Assembly (NCBI RefSeq): GCF_019800005.1
Contig: NZ_JABGCL010000002.1
Span: forward strand, 1-64,000
Origin: Geminicoccus harenae
GTDB taxonomy: Bacteria; Pseudomonadota; Alphaproteobacteria; Geminicoccales; Geminicoccaceae
Direction: 5' to 3'
DNA: 64,000 bases
A program made the translations under genes and the position numbers. Positions within the stretch are counted from its first letter, which is position 1. Each line of letters begins with the position of its first letter. The notes below the pieces were generated by a model. That model saw only the letters and a program-made list of their open reading frames with translations. It was not told the DNA's origin and ran no database searches. Positions 28,528 to 37,829 of the stretch are shown here, in pieces.

Positions 28528-30096
28528 TCATGGTTCATAATCCCACGCCTTCGGCGGTGCAACCGGAGGGGCGGGCGAAGGGGCGGGCGGGGCCAGCCGC
28601 GCCGCCAGCAGGGCACGGGCCGCCGCGGAGGCCGGCTGGAGCAGCACCTGGCCCACCGGCCCCTCTTCCACGATCCGCCCCTCGGCCATGACCAGCACCC
28701 GGCTGCACAGGCGCCGCACGATGTCGAGGTCGTGGCTCACCAGGAGATAGGCCAGGCCGTGCCGCGTGCGGAGCGCTGCCAGCAGCTCCAGCACCTGCTC
28801 CTGCAGGGCCCGGTCGAGGGCCGAGATCGGCTCGTCCAGGACCACCAGGCGCGGATGCGCCACCAGGGCCCGCGCGATCGCGATCCGCTGGCGCTGCCCG
28901 CCCGAGAAGGCGTGGGGATGGCGGCCGACCGCTTCCGCCGGCAGGCCGACCTCGGCCAGCGCCGCCAGCACCCGGCGGTGGCGTTCGGCAGGGTCCAGGC
29001 GGAGCCCGTGCAGCGGCTCGGCCAGGATCCGCCCGACCCGCCAGCGCGGGTCCAGGGAATCGAACGGGTCCTGGAACACGAGCTGCACCGGATGGCGGGG
29101 AACGGCCGGCTCGGCCGGATCGCGGCCCTCCAGGCGGACGACGCCGGCATCCGGCCGCTCCAGCCCGGTGAGGAGCCGCACCAGGGTCGACTTGCCGCTG
29201 CCCGAGGAGCCTACCAGTCCCACGGCCTCGCCCGGGGTGATCGTCAGGTCGACCCCGTCCACCGCCTGCCGCGTGGCACCGCCCGGCAGGCGATAGCGCC
29301 GGCTCACGCCGCTGGCGGTCAGCAGGGCCGGCGGGTCGGCGCGGCCTGGAGGCTGCGGTGGCAGGACGGCGCCGGCCGTGGACGGGGCGGCAGCCGGCCC
29401 GGCACGGACGATGCGTCCCCCCGCCATGACCAGCACGTGGGGGCACATCCGCGCGATCACGCCCTCGTCATGGCTGACCAGCAGCAGCGCCAGGCCCTTT
29501 GCGGCCACCAGCTCGTCCAGGAGGTCCAGGATCTGGCGCTGGGTCACCAAGTCCAGGGCCGTGGTCGGCTCGTCGGCCAGGAGCAGGTCCGGCCCGGCGG
29601 CGAGTGCCGCTGCGATCAGCACCCGCTGGCGCTGCCCGCCCGACAGCTCGTGAGGGAACGAATCCGGGGAGGCGCGCTCGGGCGGCAGGCCCACCGCGCG
29701 CAGCAGTGCCGCTGCCCGCGCCGTCCGCTCGAGCGACGTGCCCAGCCCGTGGATCGCCAGCGGCTCGGCCACCTGGCGGCCGATCCGGCGCGCCGGGTCC
29801 AGCGCGGTGAGCGGTTCCTGGAACACCATGGCAATGCGCCGCCCGCGCAGCCGGGCCAGCTCCGCCTCGGGAAGGTCCAGGATCTCCCTGCCGTCGAGGC
29901 GGACCGAGCCTTCCGCGGTCAGCCCGTCCGGGAGCAGACCGGCGATCGCGAGGGCGGTCAGCGACTTGCCCGATCCCGACGCCCCGACAATGCCCAGGCG
30001 CTCGCCGCGCGCGACCTGGAAGCTCACCTCCCGGACCAGGGGCGGGCCGCCCGGGCGGCGCACGGTCAGGCGCTCGACTTCCAGAAGCCCGGTCAT
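28528..30096 (-). CDS. Dipeptide/oligopeptide ABC transporter, fused dual ATP-binding protein
   Basis: This 522-residue protein carries two complete ABC ATPase domains in tandem, combining the DppD and DppF roles of a peptide importer. Domain 1 has Walker A GASGSGKS near residue 37, signature LSGGQRQR and Walker B LLLADEPTTALD. Domain 2 (from about 265) has GSSGSGKS, FSGGQRQR and LVVLDEPISALD. A Pro/Ala-rich tail ends the protein. The ATG overlaps the stop of the upstream permease (ATGA). It is the last gene of the five-gene peptide-uptake operon. Confidence 0.93.
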   Translation of the reverse strand: MTGLLEVERLTVRRPGGPPLVREVSFQVARGERLGIVGASGSGKSLTALAIAGLLPDGLTAEGSVRLDGREILDLPEAELARLRGRRIAMVFQEPLTALDPARRIGRQVAEPLAIHGLGTSLERTARAAALLRAVGLPPERASPDSFPHELSGGQRQRVLIAAALAAGPDLLLADEPTTALDLVTQRQILDLLDELVAAKGLALLLVSHDEGVIARMCPHVLVMAGGRIVRAGPAAAPSTAGAVLPPQPPGRADPPALLTASGVSRRYRLPGGATRQAVDGVDLTITPGEAVGLVGSSGSGKSTLVRLLTGLERPDAGVVRLEGRDPAEPAVPRHPVQLVFQDPFDSLDPRWRVGRILAEPLHGLRLDPAERHRRVLAALAEVGLPAEAVGRHPHAFSGGQRQRIAIARALVAHPRLVVLDEPISALDRALQEQVLELLAALRTRHGLAYLLVSHDLDIVRRLCSRVLVMAEGRIVEEGPVGQVLLQPASAAARALLAARLAPPAPSPAPPVAPPKAWDYEP

Positions 30097-30920
30097 GGCT
30101 GCCGGCCCAGCCGGGGGTCGAGCCGGTCGCGCAGCCCGTCCCCTAAGAGGTTCAGGCCCAGCACGGCCAGCGCGATGGCGAGGCCCGGCAGGATCGCCAG
30201 GCGCGGCGACACGGCCAGGAAGCTCTGCGCATCCGCCAGCATCCGGCCGAGCGTGGGTGCCGGCGGCGGCACGGACAGGCCGAGATAGCCAAGCCCCGCC
30301 TCGGTCAGGATGGCCAGCGCGAGTTGCAGGGTCACCTGCACCAGCAATTGGTCGAGGATGTTGGGCAGGATGTGCTCCAGCGTGATCCGGGTCCGGGACT
30401 TGCCCGACAGGCGGGCGGCCTGGACGAAGGCGCGCGGCCAGATGCGCACCGCGGCGGAGCGGGTGACGCGGGCGAAGACCGGCAGGTTGAACAGGCCGAT
30501 CGCCAGGATCGCCACGCCCATGGACGGGCCCAGTGCGGCGGCCAGCATGATCGCGGTCAGCACGGCGGGAAAGGCGAACAGGAGGTCGCTGCCGCGCATC
30601 AGGAGATCGTCGAGCCAGCCGCCCCGCGCCGCGGCCAGCGCACCGAGCGGCACCCCGATCCCGACGCTGAGCGCCACTGCGCCCAAGGCGATGCCGATCG
30701 AGTTGCGCGCACCCGCCATCAGCAGGGACAGGACGTCCCGGCCGAACGGGTCGGTGCCGAGCGGATGAGCCGGGCTCCAGCCCTGGAGGCGGGCCTTGAT
30801 GTCGATCGCGGCCGGGGGATAGGGGGTCCAGGCGAGCGACAGGGCGGCCGGCAGCACGATCGCCAGGGTGATCGCCACGCCCAGCCACAGGCTCCAGTTG
30901 CGGTCCGGGTGCTCAGCCAC
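30093..30920 (-). CDS. Peptide ABC transporter permease (DppC-like)
   Basis: This 275-residue inner-membrane permease has an N-terminal membrane helix (LGVAITLAIVLPAALSLAW) and then the substrate-translocation half, with the DppC-type HPLGTDPFGRDVLSLLMAGAR. The EAA-like cytoplasmic loop is VQAARLSGKSRTRITLEHILPN. About six membrane helices are expected. The ORF overlaps the ATPase by 4 bp and the other permease by 8 bp. It forms the pore with the DppB-like partner encoded upstream. Confidence 0.92.
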   Translation of the reverse strand: MAEHPDRNWSLWLGVAITLAIVLPAALSLAWTPYPPAAIDIKARLQGWSPAHPLGTDPFGRDVLSLLMAGARNSIGIALGAVALSVGIGVPLGALAAARGGWLDDLLMRGSDLLFAFPAVLTAIMLAAALGPSMGVAILAIGLFNLPVFARVTRSAAVRIWPRAFVQAARLSGKSRTRITLEHILPNILDQLLVQVTLQLALAILTEAGLGYLGLSVPPPAPTLGRMLADAQSFLAVSPRLAILPGLAIALAVLGLNLLGDGLRDRLDPRLGRQP

Positions 30921-31854
30921 GGTGCCGGAGCCTCGGGTCCAGCCGCAGCAGCAGGAGGTCGACCGCGAGATTGACCGCCACCACGGCGGTGACCAGCAGC
31001 ATGACCAGGCAGGCCAGGGTCGGCAGGTCGCGGCCGCCCACCGACTGGACTACGAGTCGGCCCAGGCCGGGCAGGTAGAAGACGTTCTCGACGATCACCG
31101 CACCGGCCAGCAGGAAGGAGAATTGCAGGCCCAGCACGGTGACGATCGGGGGCAGGGCGTTGGGCAGGGCGTGGCGGCGCAGCGCCTCCGTCCGGGTCAG
31201 GCCGAACGAGCGGGCGGTGCGCACGAAGTCCAGCCGCATGATCTCGACGATGGCGGTCCGGGTCACCCGGGCCAGCACCGCCGCCTGGGGCAGGCCCAAG
31301 GCGATGGCCGGCAGGATCAGGGCGGCGATGCCGGGGGCGATCCCGGCACCCCAGCCAGGAAAGCCGCCGGCCGGCAGCCAGCGCAGCCCGATCGCGAACA
31401 GGAGGACCAGCAGGATGCCGATCCAGAAGGCCGGCACCGACAGGCCGACCAGAGCCACCGCCATGGTGGCGAGGTCGCCGGTGCGGCGGTGCCGGGTGGC
31501 AGCGAACAGGCCCGCCGGGATGCCCAGGCCGACCGCGATCAGCAGGGCCAGGAGGGCCAGGGGCAGGCTCACCACCGCGCGCGCGGCCACCAGCTCGGCG
31601 ACCGGCACGCCGTAGGTATGGCTGGTGCCGAGCTCACCCCGGGCCAGGCCGGTCAGCCATTGCCACCAGCGCAGCGGGAGGGGCTGGTCCAGCCCCATCT
31701 GCCGGCGCAGGGCCGCCAGCGTGTCCGGCCTGGCCTCGGTGCCGAGCATCACCGCGGCCGGGTCGCCCGGCAGGACGTTGAGCGCCAGGAACACCAGGAC
31801 CGAAGCCAGGACGATGGTCAGGAGCGCCGCGGCGATGCGCAGGAGGCTGCGCAT
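30913..31854 (-). CDS. Peptide ABC transporter permease (DppB-like)
   Basis: This 313-residue permease begins MRSLLRIAAALLTIVLASVL, followed by the family LNVLPGDPAAVMLG. A large periplasmic loop then carries QMGLDQPLPLRWWQWL. The cytoplasmic EAA-type loop is FVRTARSFGLTRTEALRRHALPNA. Six or so hydrophobic segments are visible, and the C-terminal DLLLLRLDPRLRHRG is standard. The start at 31854 gives the normal N-terminal helix; longer upstream reading overlaps the binding-protein gene and is rejected. It pairs with the downstream DppC-like protein. Confidence 0.92.
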   Translation of the reverse strand: MRSLLRIAAALLTIVLASVLVFLALNVLPGDPAAVMLGTEARPDTLAALRRQMGLDQPLPLRWWQWLTGLARGELGTSHTYGVPVAELVAARAVVSLPLALLALLIAVGLGIPAGLFAATRHRRTGDLATMAVALVGLSVPAFWIGILLVLLFAIGLRWLPAGGFPGWGAGIAPGIAALILPAIALGLPQAAVLARVTRTAIVEIMRLDFVRTARSFGLTRTEALRRHALPNALPPIVTVLGLQFSFLLAGAVIVENVFYLPGLGRLVVQSVGGRDLPTLACLVMLLVTAVVAVNLAVDLLLLRLDPRLRHRG

Positions 31855-31895
31855 GAGACCGGGCGGGATCCCGCCCGGCCTGATCCCGCCCGGCC

Positions 31896-33359
31896 TCACT
31901 CCGCCCAGCGCACGCCGGTAAGATCGGTCGCCTGGATCGGGGCGTTCGCCCACATCCCCTCCAGCCTGGCGTTCCACACACCCTGCTTGGGCAGCTCGAA
32001 CAGGAACGCGTTCACCGCGTCGGCCGCCAGCATCTCCTGGGCCTGGCCGTAGAGCGTGTTGCGTTCTGCCTCGTCGGCCTCGGCCTCGATCCTGGCGATC
32101 AGCGCCTGAAACTTGCGATTGTGATAGTTGAAGTAATAATCGTCGCGCGCATAGATGCCGATGTCGAGCTGCTCGGTGTGGCTCACGATCGTCAGGTCGT
32201 AGTCCTTGTTGGCGAAGACCTGCTCCAGCCACTGCGCCCATTCGACCGGCACCAGCTCCGCCTGGATGCCGACCTCGGCCAGTTGCGCCTGGATGATCTC
32301 GCCGCTGCGCCGTGCATAGCTGGGCGGCGGCAGCTTGATGGTCAGCTTCAGGTCACCGGCCCCGGCCTCGGCCAGCAGCCGGCGGGCCAGTTCCGGGTCA
32401 TGGGCGGACTGGCCGGTCAGGTCGAGATAGGCCGGGTGGCTCGGGCTGAAATGCGAGCCGATCGGCTGGCCGTAGCCCATCATGGCGCCGTCGATCAGCG
32501 CCTGGCGGTCGATCGCATGGCCGATCGCCCGGCGCACCCGCACGTCGTCCAGGGGCTCGCGCCGGTTGTTGATCGCGAGCAGCGTCTCGCCTTCGGTGGT
32601 GCCGATCACCACGGCAAAGCGCGGATCCGCCTCGAACTGGGGCAGGGCCTCAGGTGCCGGGAAGTTCAGGTAGCCGTCGACATCCTCGGCCATCAGCGCC
32701 GCGGTCGCGGCCGCCGGATCGGCGATGAAGCGGAAGGTGACCTGGGCCAGCGCCACGTCCGCCCCCTCGCGGCGGCTCAGCACCAGCCGGTCGCCCTGGC
32801 GCCACTCGGTGAACTGGAACGGCCCGGTGCCGACTGGGCGGGTCCGGTTGGTCTCGGCACTCTCCGGCGCCACGATCACCGCGTCGCCCCAGGCGAGGTT
32901 CCAGGGCAGGAGGCCGGTCGGCCGCTTCAGCCGGAACACCACGGTGGCGGGGTCCGGCGTCTCGACCGCCGCGATCGGCTCGAACAGGCCCTTCTGGGCG
33001 TTCACGCTGTCCTCGGCCAGCGCCCGCTCGATCGAGAACTTCACGTCTGCGCTGTCGAATGACGTGCCGTCATGGAAGGTCACGCCCTGCTTCAGGTGGA
33101 AGGTCCAGGCCAGCTCGTCCGGGGCCACCTCCCAGGAGGTGGCGAGCTGCGGCTGCACGCTGCCGTCCGCGGCGATGCGGGTCAGGCCCTCGAAGACGTT
33201 GGCATAGACGATCTCGTCGATCGCCGCCGCGGCACCGGCGGTGGGATCGAGATGGGGCGGCTCCAGGGCCTGCCCGAGCGTCACCGTGTCCTTCGCGACG
33301 GCCGCATCCGCCAGTGCCGTCACCAGCAGCGCCGATGCCAGGAGCCGAGCCAGCTTCAT
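31896..33359 (-). CDS. Peptide ABC transporter substrate-binding protein (SBP family 5)
   Basis: This 487-residue periplasmic protein has a Sec signal peptide (LLASALLVTALADAAVAKD, cleavage after AVA). A family 5 binding protein follows: VYANVFEGLTRIAADGS, the TFHLKQGVTFHDGTSF motif, VRRAIGHAIDRQALIDGAM near residue 275 and KDYDLTIVSHTEQLD. It should capture short peptides or related compounds for the adjacent permeases; the exact ligand is not readable. The ATG has a GGGGGGAACGG ribosome binding site and overlaps the peptidase stop by 4 bp. Confidence 0.93.
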   Translation of the reverse strand: MKLARLLASALLVTALADAAVAKDTVTLGQALEPPHLDPTAGAAAAIDEIVYANVFEGLTRIAADGSVQPQLATSWEVAPDELAWTFHLKQGVTFHDGTSFDSADVKFSIERALAEDSVNAQKGLFEPIAAVETPDPATVVFRLKRPTGLLPWNLAWGDAVIVAPESAETNRTRPVGTGPFQFTEWRQGDRLVLSRREGADVALAQVTFRFIADPAAATAALMAEDVDGYLNFPAPEALPQFEADPRFAVVIGTTEGETLLAINNRREPLDDVRVRRAIGHAIDRQALIDGAMMGYGQPIGSHFSPSHPAYLDLTGQSAHDPELARRLLAEAGAGDLKLTIKLPPPSYARRSGEIIQAQLAEVGIQAELVPVEWAQWLEQVFANKDYDLTIVSHTEQLDIGIYARDDYYFNYHNRKFQALIARIEAEADEAERNTLYGQAQEMLAADAVNAFLFELPKQGVWNARLEGMWANAPIQATDLTGVRWAE

Positions 33360-34366
33360 CCGTTCCCCCCATGCGCGCGTTCCCGCCAGGACGGGACCGT
33401 GCCGAGCGAGCGCGCCGCGAGCACGCCGCGCGCCACGGCGCGGGCGGTGCAGTCTGCGGCGAGCGCACCCAGCCGCATCAGCACCTCCGGTGTCACCGCG
33501 AGGTCCTGCCGCCCGGTCGCCAGCGCGAAGATCGTATCCCCGTCGAACGGCGTGTGGATCGGCCGAAGCGAAACGGCAAGCCCGTCCTGCGCCATGATCG
33601 CCATCCGCCTGGCCTCGGCCTTGGTCAGCGGCGCATCGGTGGCGACCACGCCGATCGTGGTGTTGGCGCCGAGCGTGGGATGCTGCTTGGTGCGCAGCGC
33701 GAGGTCGACCGGCCCCGATGGCGGGGGCTGGTTGCCCATCTCGCCGACCTGCTCCAGGTACCAGGCGAACAGGGTGCGTCCGTCGGGAAAGCCCGGCTCG
33801 CCGACCGCATTGACCGCGATCAGGGCCGCGACCGTACAGCCGGTCACCGGGCAGACCGCCGAGGCGCTGCCGAGGCCGCCGGCGACCGAGCCGGCACGGG
33901 CACCCGCGCCGGCACCCACCGAGCCCAGCTCCAGGGGCGCATCGATCGCGGCCAGCGCGCGCAGCGCCAGGGCACGATAGGGCGGCGTCTCGCCCCAGGC
34001 CTTGTCGCCGCCATTGGCCAAGTCGAACAGGATCGCCGCCGGCACGATCGGCACGACGGCGCCCGCGACCCGCAGGCCGATCTCGCGGGTCGCCAGCCGG
34101 TTGCGCACGGCACCCGCCGCGTCCAGGCCGAAGGCGGAGCCGCCGGAAAGCACCAGCGCATGGACCTCGGTCACGCTGTTGGCCGGGTCCAGGAGCTCGA
34201 TCTCGCAGGTGCCGGGCGCACCACCGCGCACGTCCACGCCACCCACCGCCGGCCGCTCGGGCAGGACCACCGTCACCCCGCTGCGTACCCGGAAGTCCTG
34301 GGCATTGCCGACCCGGATGCCGGGGACATCGCAGATCGTGTTGCTTGGTCCCGGAACCGCGCTCAC
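33356..34366 (-). CDS. P1 (S58) family peptidase, DmpA-like
   Basis: This 336-residue protein matches the DmpA/P1 family of Ntn-type aminopeptidases, which self-cleave into two chains and often act on D-amino-acid or beta-peptides. Typical parts are ICDVPGIRVGNAQDF at the N-terminus, HALVLSGGSAFGLDAAGAV near 90, GAGAGARAGSVAGGLGSAS near 150 and TLGANTTIGVVATDAPLTKAEA near 235. I cannot place the self-cleavage serine with confidence. The start is GTG with GGAG upstream. It is the first gene of the peptide importer operon, suggesting uptake followed by cytoplasmic cleavage of unusual peptides. Confidence 0.88.
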   Translation of the reverse strand: MSAVPGPSNTICDVPGIRVGNAQDFRVRSGVTVVLPERPAVGGVDVRGGAPGTCEIELLDPANSVTEVHALVLSGGSAFGLDAAGAVRNRLATREIGLRVAGAVVPIVPAAILFDLANGGDKAWGETPPYRALALRALAAIDAPLELGSVGAGAGARAGSVAGGLGSASAVCPVTGCTVAALIAVNAVGEPGFPDGRTLFAWYLEQVGEMGNQPPPSGPVDLALRTKQHPTLGANTTIGVVATDAPLTKAEARRMAIMAQDGLAVSLRPIHTPFDGDTIFALATGRQDLAVTPEVLMRLGALAADCTARAVARGVLAARSLGTVPSWRERAHGGNG

Positions 34367-34518
34367 GGTGGCGGCTCCGGCAGGGCGGGATGCGGCAAGA
34401 TGCTGGTCCTCCGGGCTCTGCGCGGAGGCTTAGCAGGGTCGTGCCCGGCCTGCACGGGGCTTGCGCCCGGGCCGTCCGGGCGTCACTGGACCGTCAGGGC
34501 AGCAAGGGAGCCGAAGCA

Positions 34519-36186
34519 ATGACGTCACGCAGCGGCGGGCGGATCCTGATCGACCAGCTGGCGATCCAGGGCGTGCGGACGATCTTCGGCGTGCCGGGCG
34601 AGAGCTATCTGGAAGCCCTGGACGCGCTGGTGGACAGCCCGATCCGCTTCGTGACCTGCCGCCAGGAGGGCGGGGCGGCCATGGCGGCCGAGGCCTATGG
34701 CAAGCTCACCGGGCAGCCCGGCGTGTGCTTCGTCACCCGGGCCCCTGGCGCCACCAACGCCGCCTCGGGCGTCCATGTCGCCCAGCAGGACAGCACGCCC
34801 ATGGTGCTGCTGGTGGGCCAGATCGAGCGCGCCGCCCGCTACCGCGACGCCTTCCAGGAGGTCGACTACCGCCTGCTGTTCGGCGGGATGGCCAAGCTGG
34901 TGCTGGAGATCGACGATGCGGCGCGCCTGCCGGAGCATGTGCATCGCGCCTTTCGCACCGCCACCTCCGGCCGGCCGGGCCCGGTCGTGCTGGTGCTGCC
35001 CGAGGACATGCTGACCGACCGGGTCGAAGTCGCGGACGGGATTGCCGCGGAGCCGACGATGGCCTGGCCGGATCCGGCCGCGATCGACCGGCTGCACGAG
35101 CTGCTGGCAAGGGCGCAGCGGCCGATGGTGATCCTGGGCGGCTCGGCCTGGGACACGGCCGGCCGTGCTGCTCTGGAGCGCTGGATCGACGCGAACGACC
35201 TGCCGGTGGCCTGCGGCTTTCGCCGCCAGTCGCTGTTCGACAATCTCCATCGCTGCTGGGCTGGCATGGTGGGCCTCGGCCCCGACCCGCAGCTGGCCCA
35301 GCGGGTGAAGGATGCCGACGTGCTGATCGCGTTCGGCTCGCGCCTCTCCGAGACCGCGACCGGCGGCTACACGCTGCTGAGCCCGCCGCGCATGGGCAGG
35401 ACCTTCGTGCAGATCCACCCGGACCCCCACGAGATCGGCCGGGTCTATCAGCCGGACCTGGCGATCGCGGCCGATCTGTCCGCCACCGCCATCACCCTGG
35501 CCGGCCACGCGCCGGTGGCCAGCCGGCCCTGGGCAGCGAAAGCGGAGACGCTGCACGCCCGCTACCTGGCCTTTTCCGAACGGGTCGAATCGCCCGGTGC
35601 CCTGAACATGGCCGAGGTGGTCCGCCAGGTGCAGGAACGGCTGCCGCCTGACGCGGTGGTCTGCAACGGGGCCGGCAACTTCGCGACCTGGGTGCATCGA
35701 TTCTGGCGCTACCGCACGCCCGGCAGCCAGCTCGCCCCGACCTCGGGCTCGATGGGCTATGGCCTGCCCGCCGCGGTCGCAGCGGCGGTCGCGGCACCGT
35801 CCCGCGCCGTGGTGGCGTTTGCCGGCGACGGCGACTTCATGATGACCTGCCAGGAGCTCGCCACCGCCGTGCAGGCGGAAGCGAAGCTCCTGGTGATCGT
35901 GGTCGACAACGGCATGTACGGCACGATCCGGATGCACCAGGAGCGCGAGCATCCCGGCCGCGTGTCCGGCACCGCTTTGAAGAACCCCGACTTTGCCGCC
36001 ATGGCGCGCGCCATGGGTGCGCATGGCGCCACGGTCCGGGCCACCGGCGAGTTCGCCGCTGCCCTGGACGCAGCGCTGGCGGCCGATGGACCGGCACTCC
36101 TGCACCTGATCCAGGACCCGGAGGCGATCACCCCGGTGCGCTCGCTGACGAAGATCCGGGAGGAGGCACAGGCGGCGGGGCGCTAA
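34519..36186 (+). CDS. ThDP-dependent enzyme, acetolactate synthase-like (unassigned)
   Basis: This 555-residue protein is a member of the ThDP enzyme superfamily with the standard three domains: N-terminal Pyr domain with the catalytic glutamate in CRQEGGAAMAAEAYG (about Glu52), central domain from about 190, and PP domain with GDGDFMMTCQELATA followed by VDNGMYGTIRMHQEREHP for ThDP/Mg binding near 435-475. It resembles acetolactate synthase catalytic subunits and related decarboxylases, but there is no adjacent regulatory subunit (ilvH), so an anabolic role is unlikely. The reaction cannot be assigned. The ATG has AGGGAG upstream. The gene diverges from the peptidase operon. Confidence 0.85.
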   Translation: MTSRSGGRILIDQLAIQGVRTIFGVPGESYLEALDALVDSPIRFVTCRQEGGAAMAAEAYGKLTGQPGVCFVTRAPGATNAASGVHVAQQDSTPMVLLVGQIERAARYRDAFQEVDYRLLFGGMAKLVLEIDDAARLPEHVHRAFRTATSGRPGPVVLVLPEDMLTDRVEVADGIAAEPTMAWPDPAAIDRLHELLARAQRPMVILGGSAWDTAGRAALERWIDANDLPVACGFRRQSLFDNLHRCWAGMVGLGPDPQLAQRVKDADVLIAFGSRLSETATGGYTLLSPPRMGRTFVQIHPDPHEIGRVYQPDLAIAADLSATAITLAGHAPVASRPWAAKAETLHARYLAFSERVESPGALNMAEVVRQVQERLPPDAVVCNGAGNFATWVHRFWRYRTPGSQLAPTSGSMGYGLPAAVAAAVAAPSRAVVAFAGDGDFMMTCQELATAVQAEAKLLVIVVDNGMYGTIRMHQEREHPGRVSGTALKNPDFAAMARAMGAHGATVRATGEFAAALDAALAADGPALLHLIQDPEAITPVRSLTKIREEAQAAGR

Positions 36187-36228
36187 CGGGCGCCATCTGG
36201 GGGCACGATCATGCCGGGGGAGCCTGCC

Positions 36229-36318
36229 ATGGACCTTCATCTCCTGCGCCATGGCATGACCAGCGGACCTGCCGCCACCAGCCGGCCACGGCGTCGCCGG
36301 CATCGCTCGATGACATGA
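36229..36318 (+). pseudogene. Possible remnant of a histidine-phosphatase gene
   Basis: A 29-codon frame with a GGGGGAG ribosome binding site begins MDLHLLRHGMTSG. The opening M-x-L-x-L-x-RHG is the catalytic motif of histidine phosphatases (phosphoglycerate mutase family), including the nucleophilic histidine. The frame then turns into an Arg-rich run and stops at TGA, with no further phosphatase sequence before the convergent gene. I read it as the leftover 5' end of a deleted gene; chance resemblance over so short a stretch cannot be excluded. Confidence 0.35.
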
Positions 36319-36366
36319 GGAAGGCCATGGCTGCCGGCCAGAGCTGCTGCGTGTCCATAGTGGCCG

Positions 36367-37716
36367 CTACACCATCGACAGGTACCACTCGTACTCGGTC
36401 GGCGTGATGCGCATGACGAAGCGCTCGCGCTCGACGTCGCGGCAGGTGGCATAGACGCGACAGAACTCGGCGCCGAAATAGTCGTGGAGCGGCGAGGGCT
36501 GTTCGAACGCCTCGATCGCGTCCTCCCAGGTGACCGGGATGGTGACCGGGACCTGCTCATAGGCGTTGCCCTTGATCGGCTGGCCGGGATCGCCGCCCTT
36601 CAGGAGCCCGTCCAGCATGCCGGACAGGACCGCGGCCAGGACCAGGTAGGGATTGGCGTCGGCGCCGGCGACCCGGTGCTCGATGCGCCGAGCCCTGGCC
36701 GAGCCTGCCGGGATGCGGAAGGCGACCGTCCGGTTGTTCCAGCCCCAGGTGGGGGCGGTGGGCGCGTAGGAGAGCAGGCGGAAGCGCCGGTAGCTGTTGG
36801 CATTGGGTGCCAGCGCCAGCATGGACGGGCTCAGCAGCCGCTGCATCCCGGCAACGCAGCGCCGGAGCGTGGCCTCGCCGTCCGCGGTCTCGCTGAAGAC
36901 GTTGCGGCCCTCCCCGTCGAGCAGGCTGACATGGACGTGGAAGCCGGAGCCGGCGGTCTCGGGGAAGGGCTTGGCCATGAAGGTCGCGCGATGGCCGGTA
37001 TCGAGGGCCGCTGCCTTGATCAGCCGCTTGAACATGATGCCCTGGTCGGCCACCTCGACCATGTCGGTGCCGTGGCCGAGATTCACCTCGAACTGGCCGG
37101 GCGCATATTCCGAGACCACGCCCTTGTAGGGCAGCGCCTGCTTATCGCACCACTGCTCGACCCGCTCGAAGAACGGGCCGAAATCATCCAGCGTCTCATG
37201 GGTCCAGACCTCGCCCTCGCGGGCATGGCGGCCGAAGCGCTCCAGATGGGGCAGGACCGGGAAGCCGTCGCGGTCCGGGGTCTTCTCGACTAGGTAGAAC
37301 TCGAATTCCAGCGCGGCGCAGGGGGTGAGGCCCAGCTCGGCCAAGCGCGCCGCCACCTGGGCCAGCACGGTGCGCGGGCTGTAGGGGAACGGGCCGCCGT
37401 CATGGTCGCGCAGCTCGCCCAGCACCTGACAGGAAGCCGGGCGCCATGGCACCGGGGCCAGGGTTCGCGGCTCCAGGTAGAGCGGCCGGTCGGCATCGCC
37501 CTCTTCCCAGACCAGGCCCGAGCGGTCGACGTTGGTGCCGGTCGTGTCCAGGCTGTAGAGCGAGCTGGTGAAGATCGAGCCGCCAGAGAGCGCGGAAACT
37601 ACGTCGGCCTTGGGGATCCGCTTGCCGCGCGGGATCCCCACCAGGTCCGGCAGCAGCAGGTCGGCATGCTCGACCAGCGGATGTTCGTCGAAGAAGGTCT
37701 GAACAAGCGGGTGCAT
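36367..37716 (-). CDS. Glutamine synthetase family protein (gamma-glutamylputrescine synthetase-like)
   Basis: This 449-residue protein has the GS fold: EADLLLPDLVG-type N-terminus (here HADLLLPDLVGIPRGKRI), ALEFEFYLVEK with the metal-binding glutamates near 130, the AKPFPETAGSGFHVHVSLLD motif near 250 and NSYRRFRLL followed by TWGWNNRTVAFRIP near 310. These features place it in the PuuA-like branch, which joins glutamate to polyamines or other amines rather than to ammonia. The start giving MHPLVQTFFDEHP is chosen by family alignment; an ATG 27 codons upstream, close to trxA, is possible. No polyamine genes are adjacent, so the substrate is open. Confidence 0.88.
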   Translation of the reverse strand: MHPLVQTFFDEHPLVEHADLLLPDLVGIPRGKRIPKADVVSALSGGSIFTSSLYSLDTTGTNVDRSGLVWEEGDADRPLYLEPRTLAPVPWRPASCQVLGELRDHDGGPFPYSPRTVLAQVAARLAELGLTPCAALEFEFYLVEKTPDRDGFPVLPHLERFGRHAREGEVWTHETLDDFGPFFERVEQWCDKQALPYKGVVSEYAPGQFEVNLGHGTDMVEVADQGIMFKRLIKAAALDTGHRATFMAKPFPETAGSGFHVHVSLLDGEGRNVFSETADGEATLRRCVAGMQRLLSPSMLALAPNANSYRRFRLLSYAPTAPTWGWNNRTVAFRIPAGSARARRIEHRVAGADANPYLVLAAVLSGMLDGLLKGGDPGQPIKGNAYEQVPVTIPVTWEDAIEAFEQPSPLHDYFGAEFCRVYATCRDVERERFVMRITPTEYEWYLSMV

Positions 37717-37829
37717 GATGAAAACGGCCAGCGTCGGTTGCCCGGCGCCGGCCGTTTCCTCGAACGATGAAGAACCGGCGGACGCACGTCCTTCCACCTA
37801 GTCGGGAAGGGGTGCGGTCGCCAAGCCGG

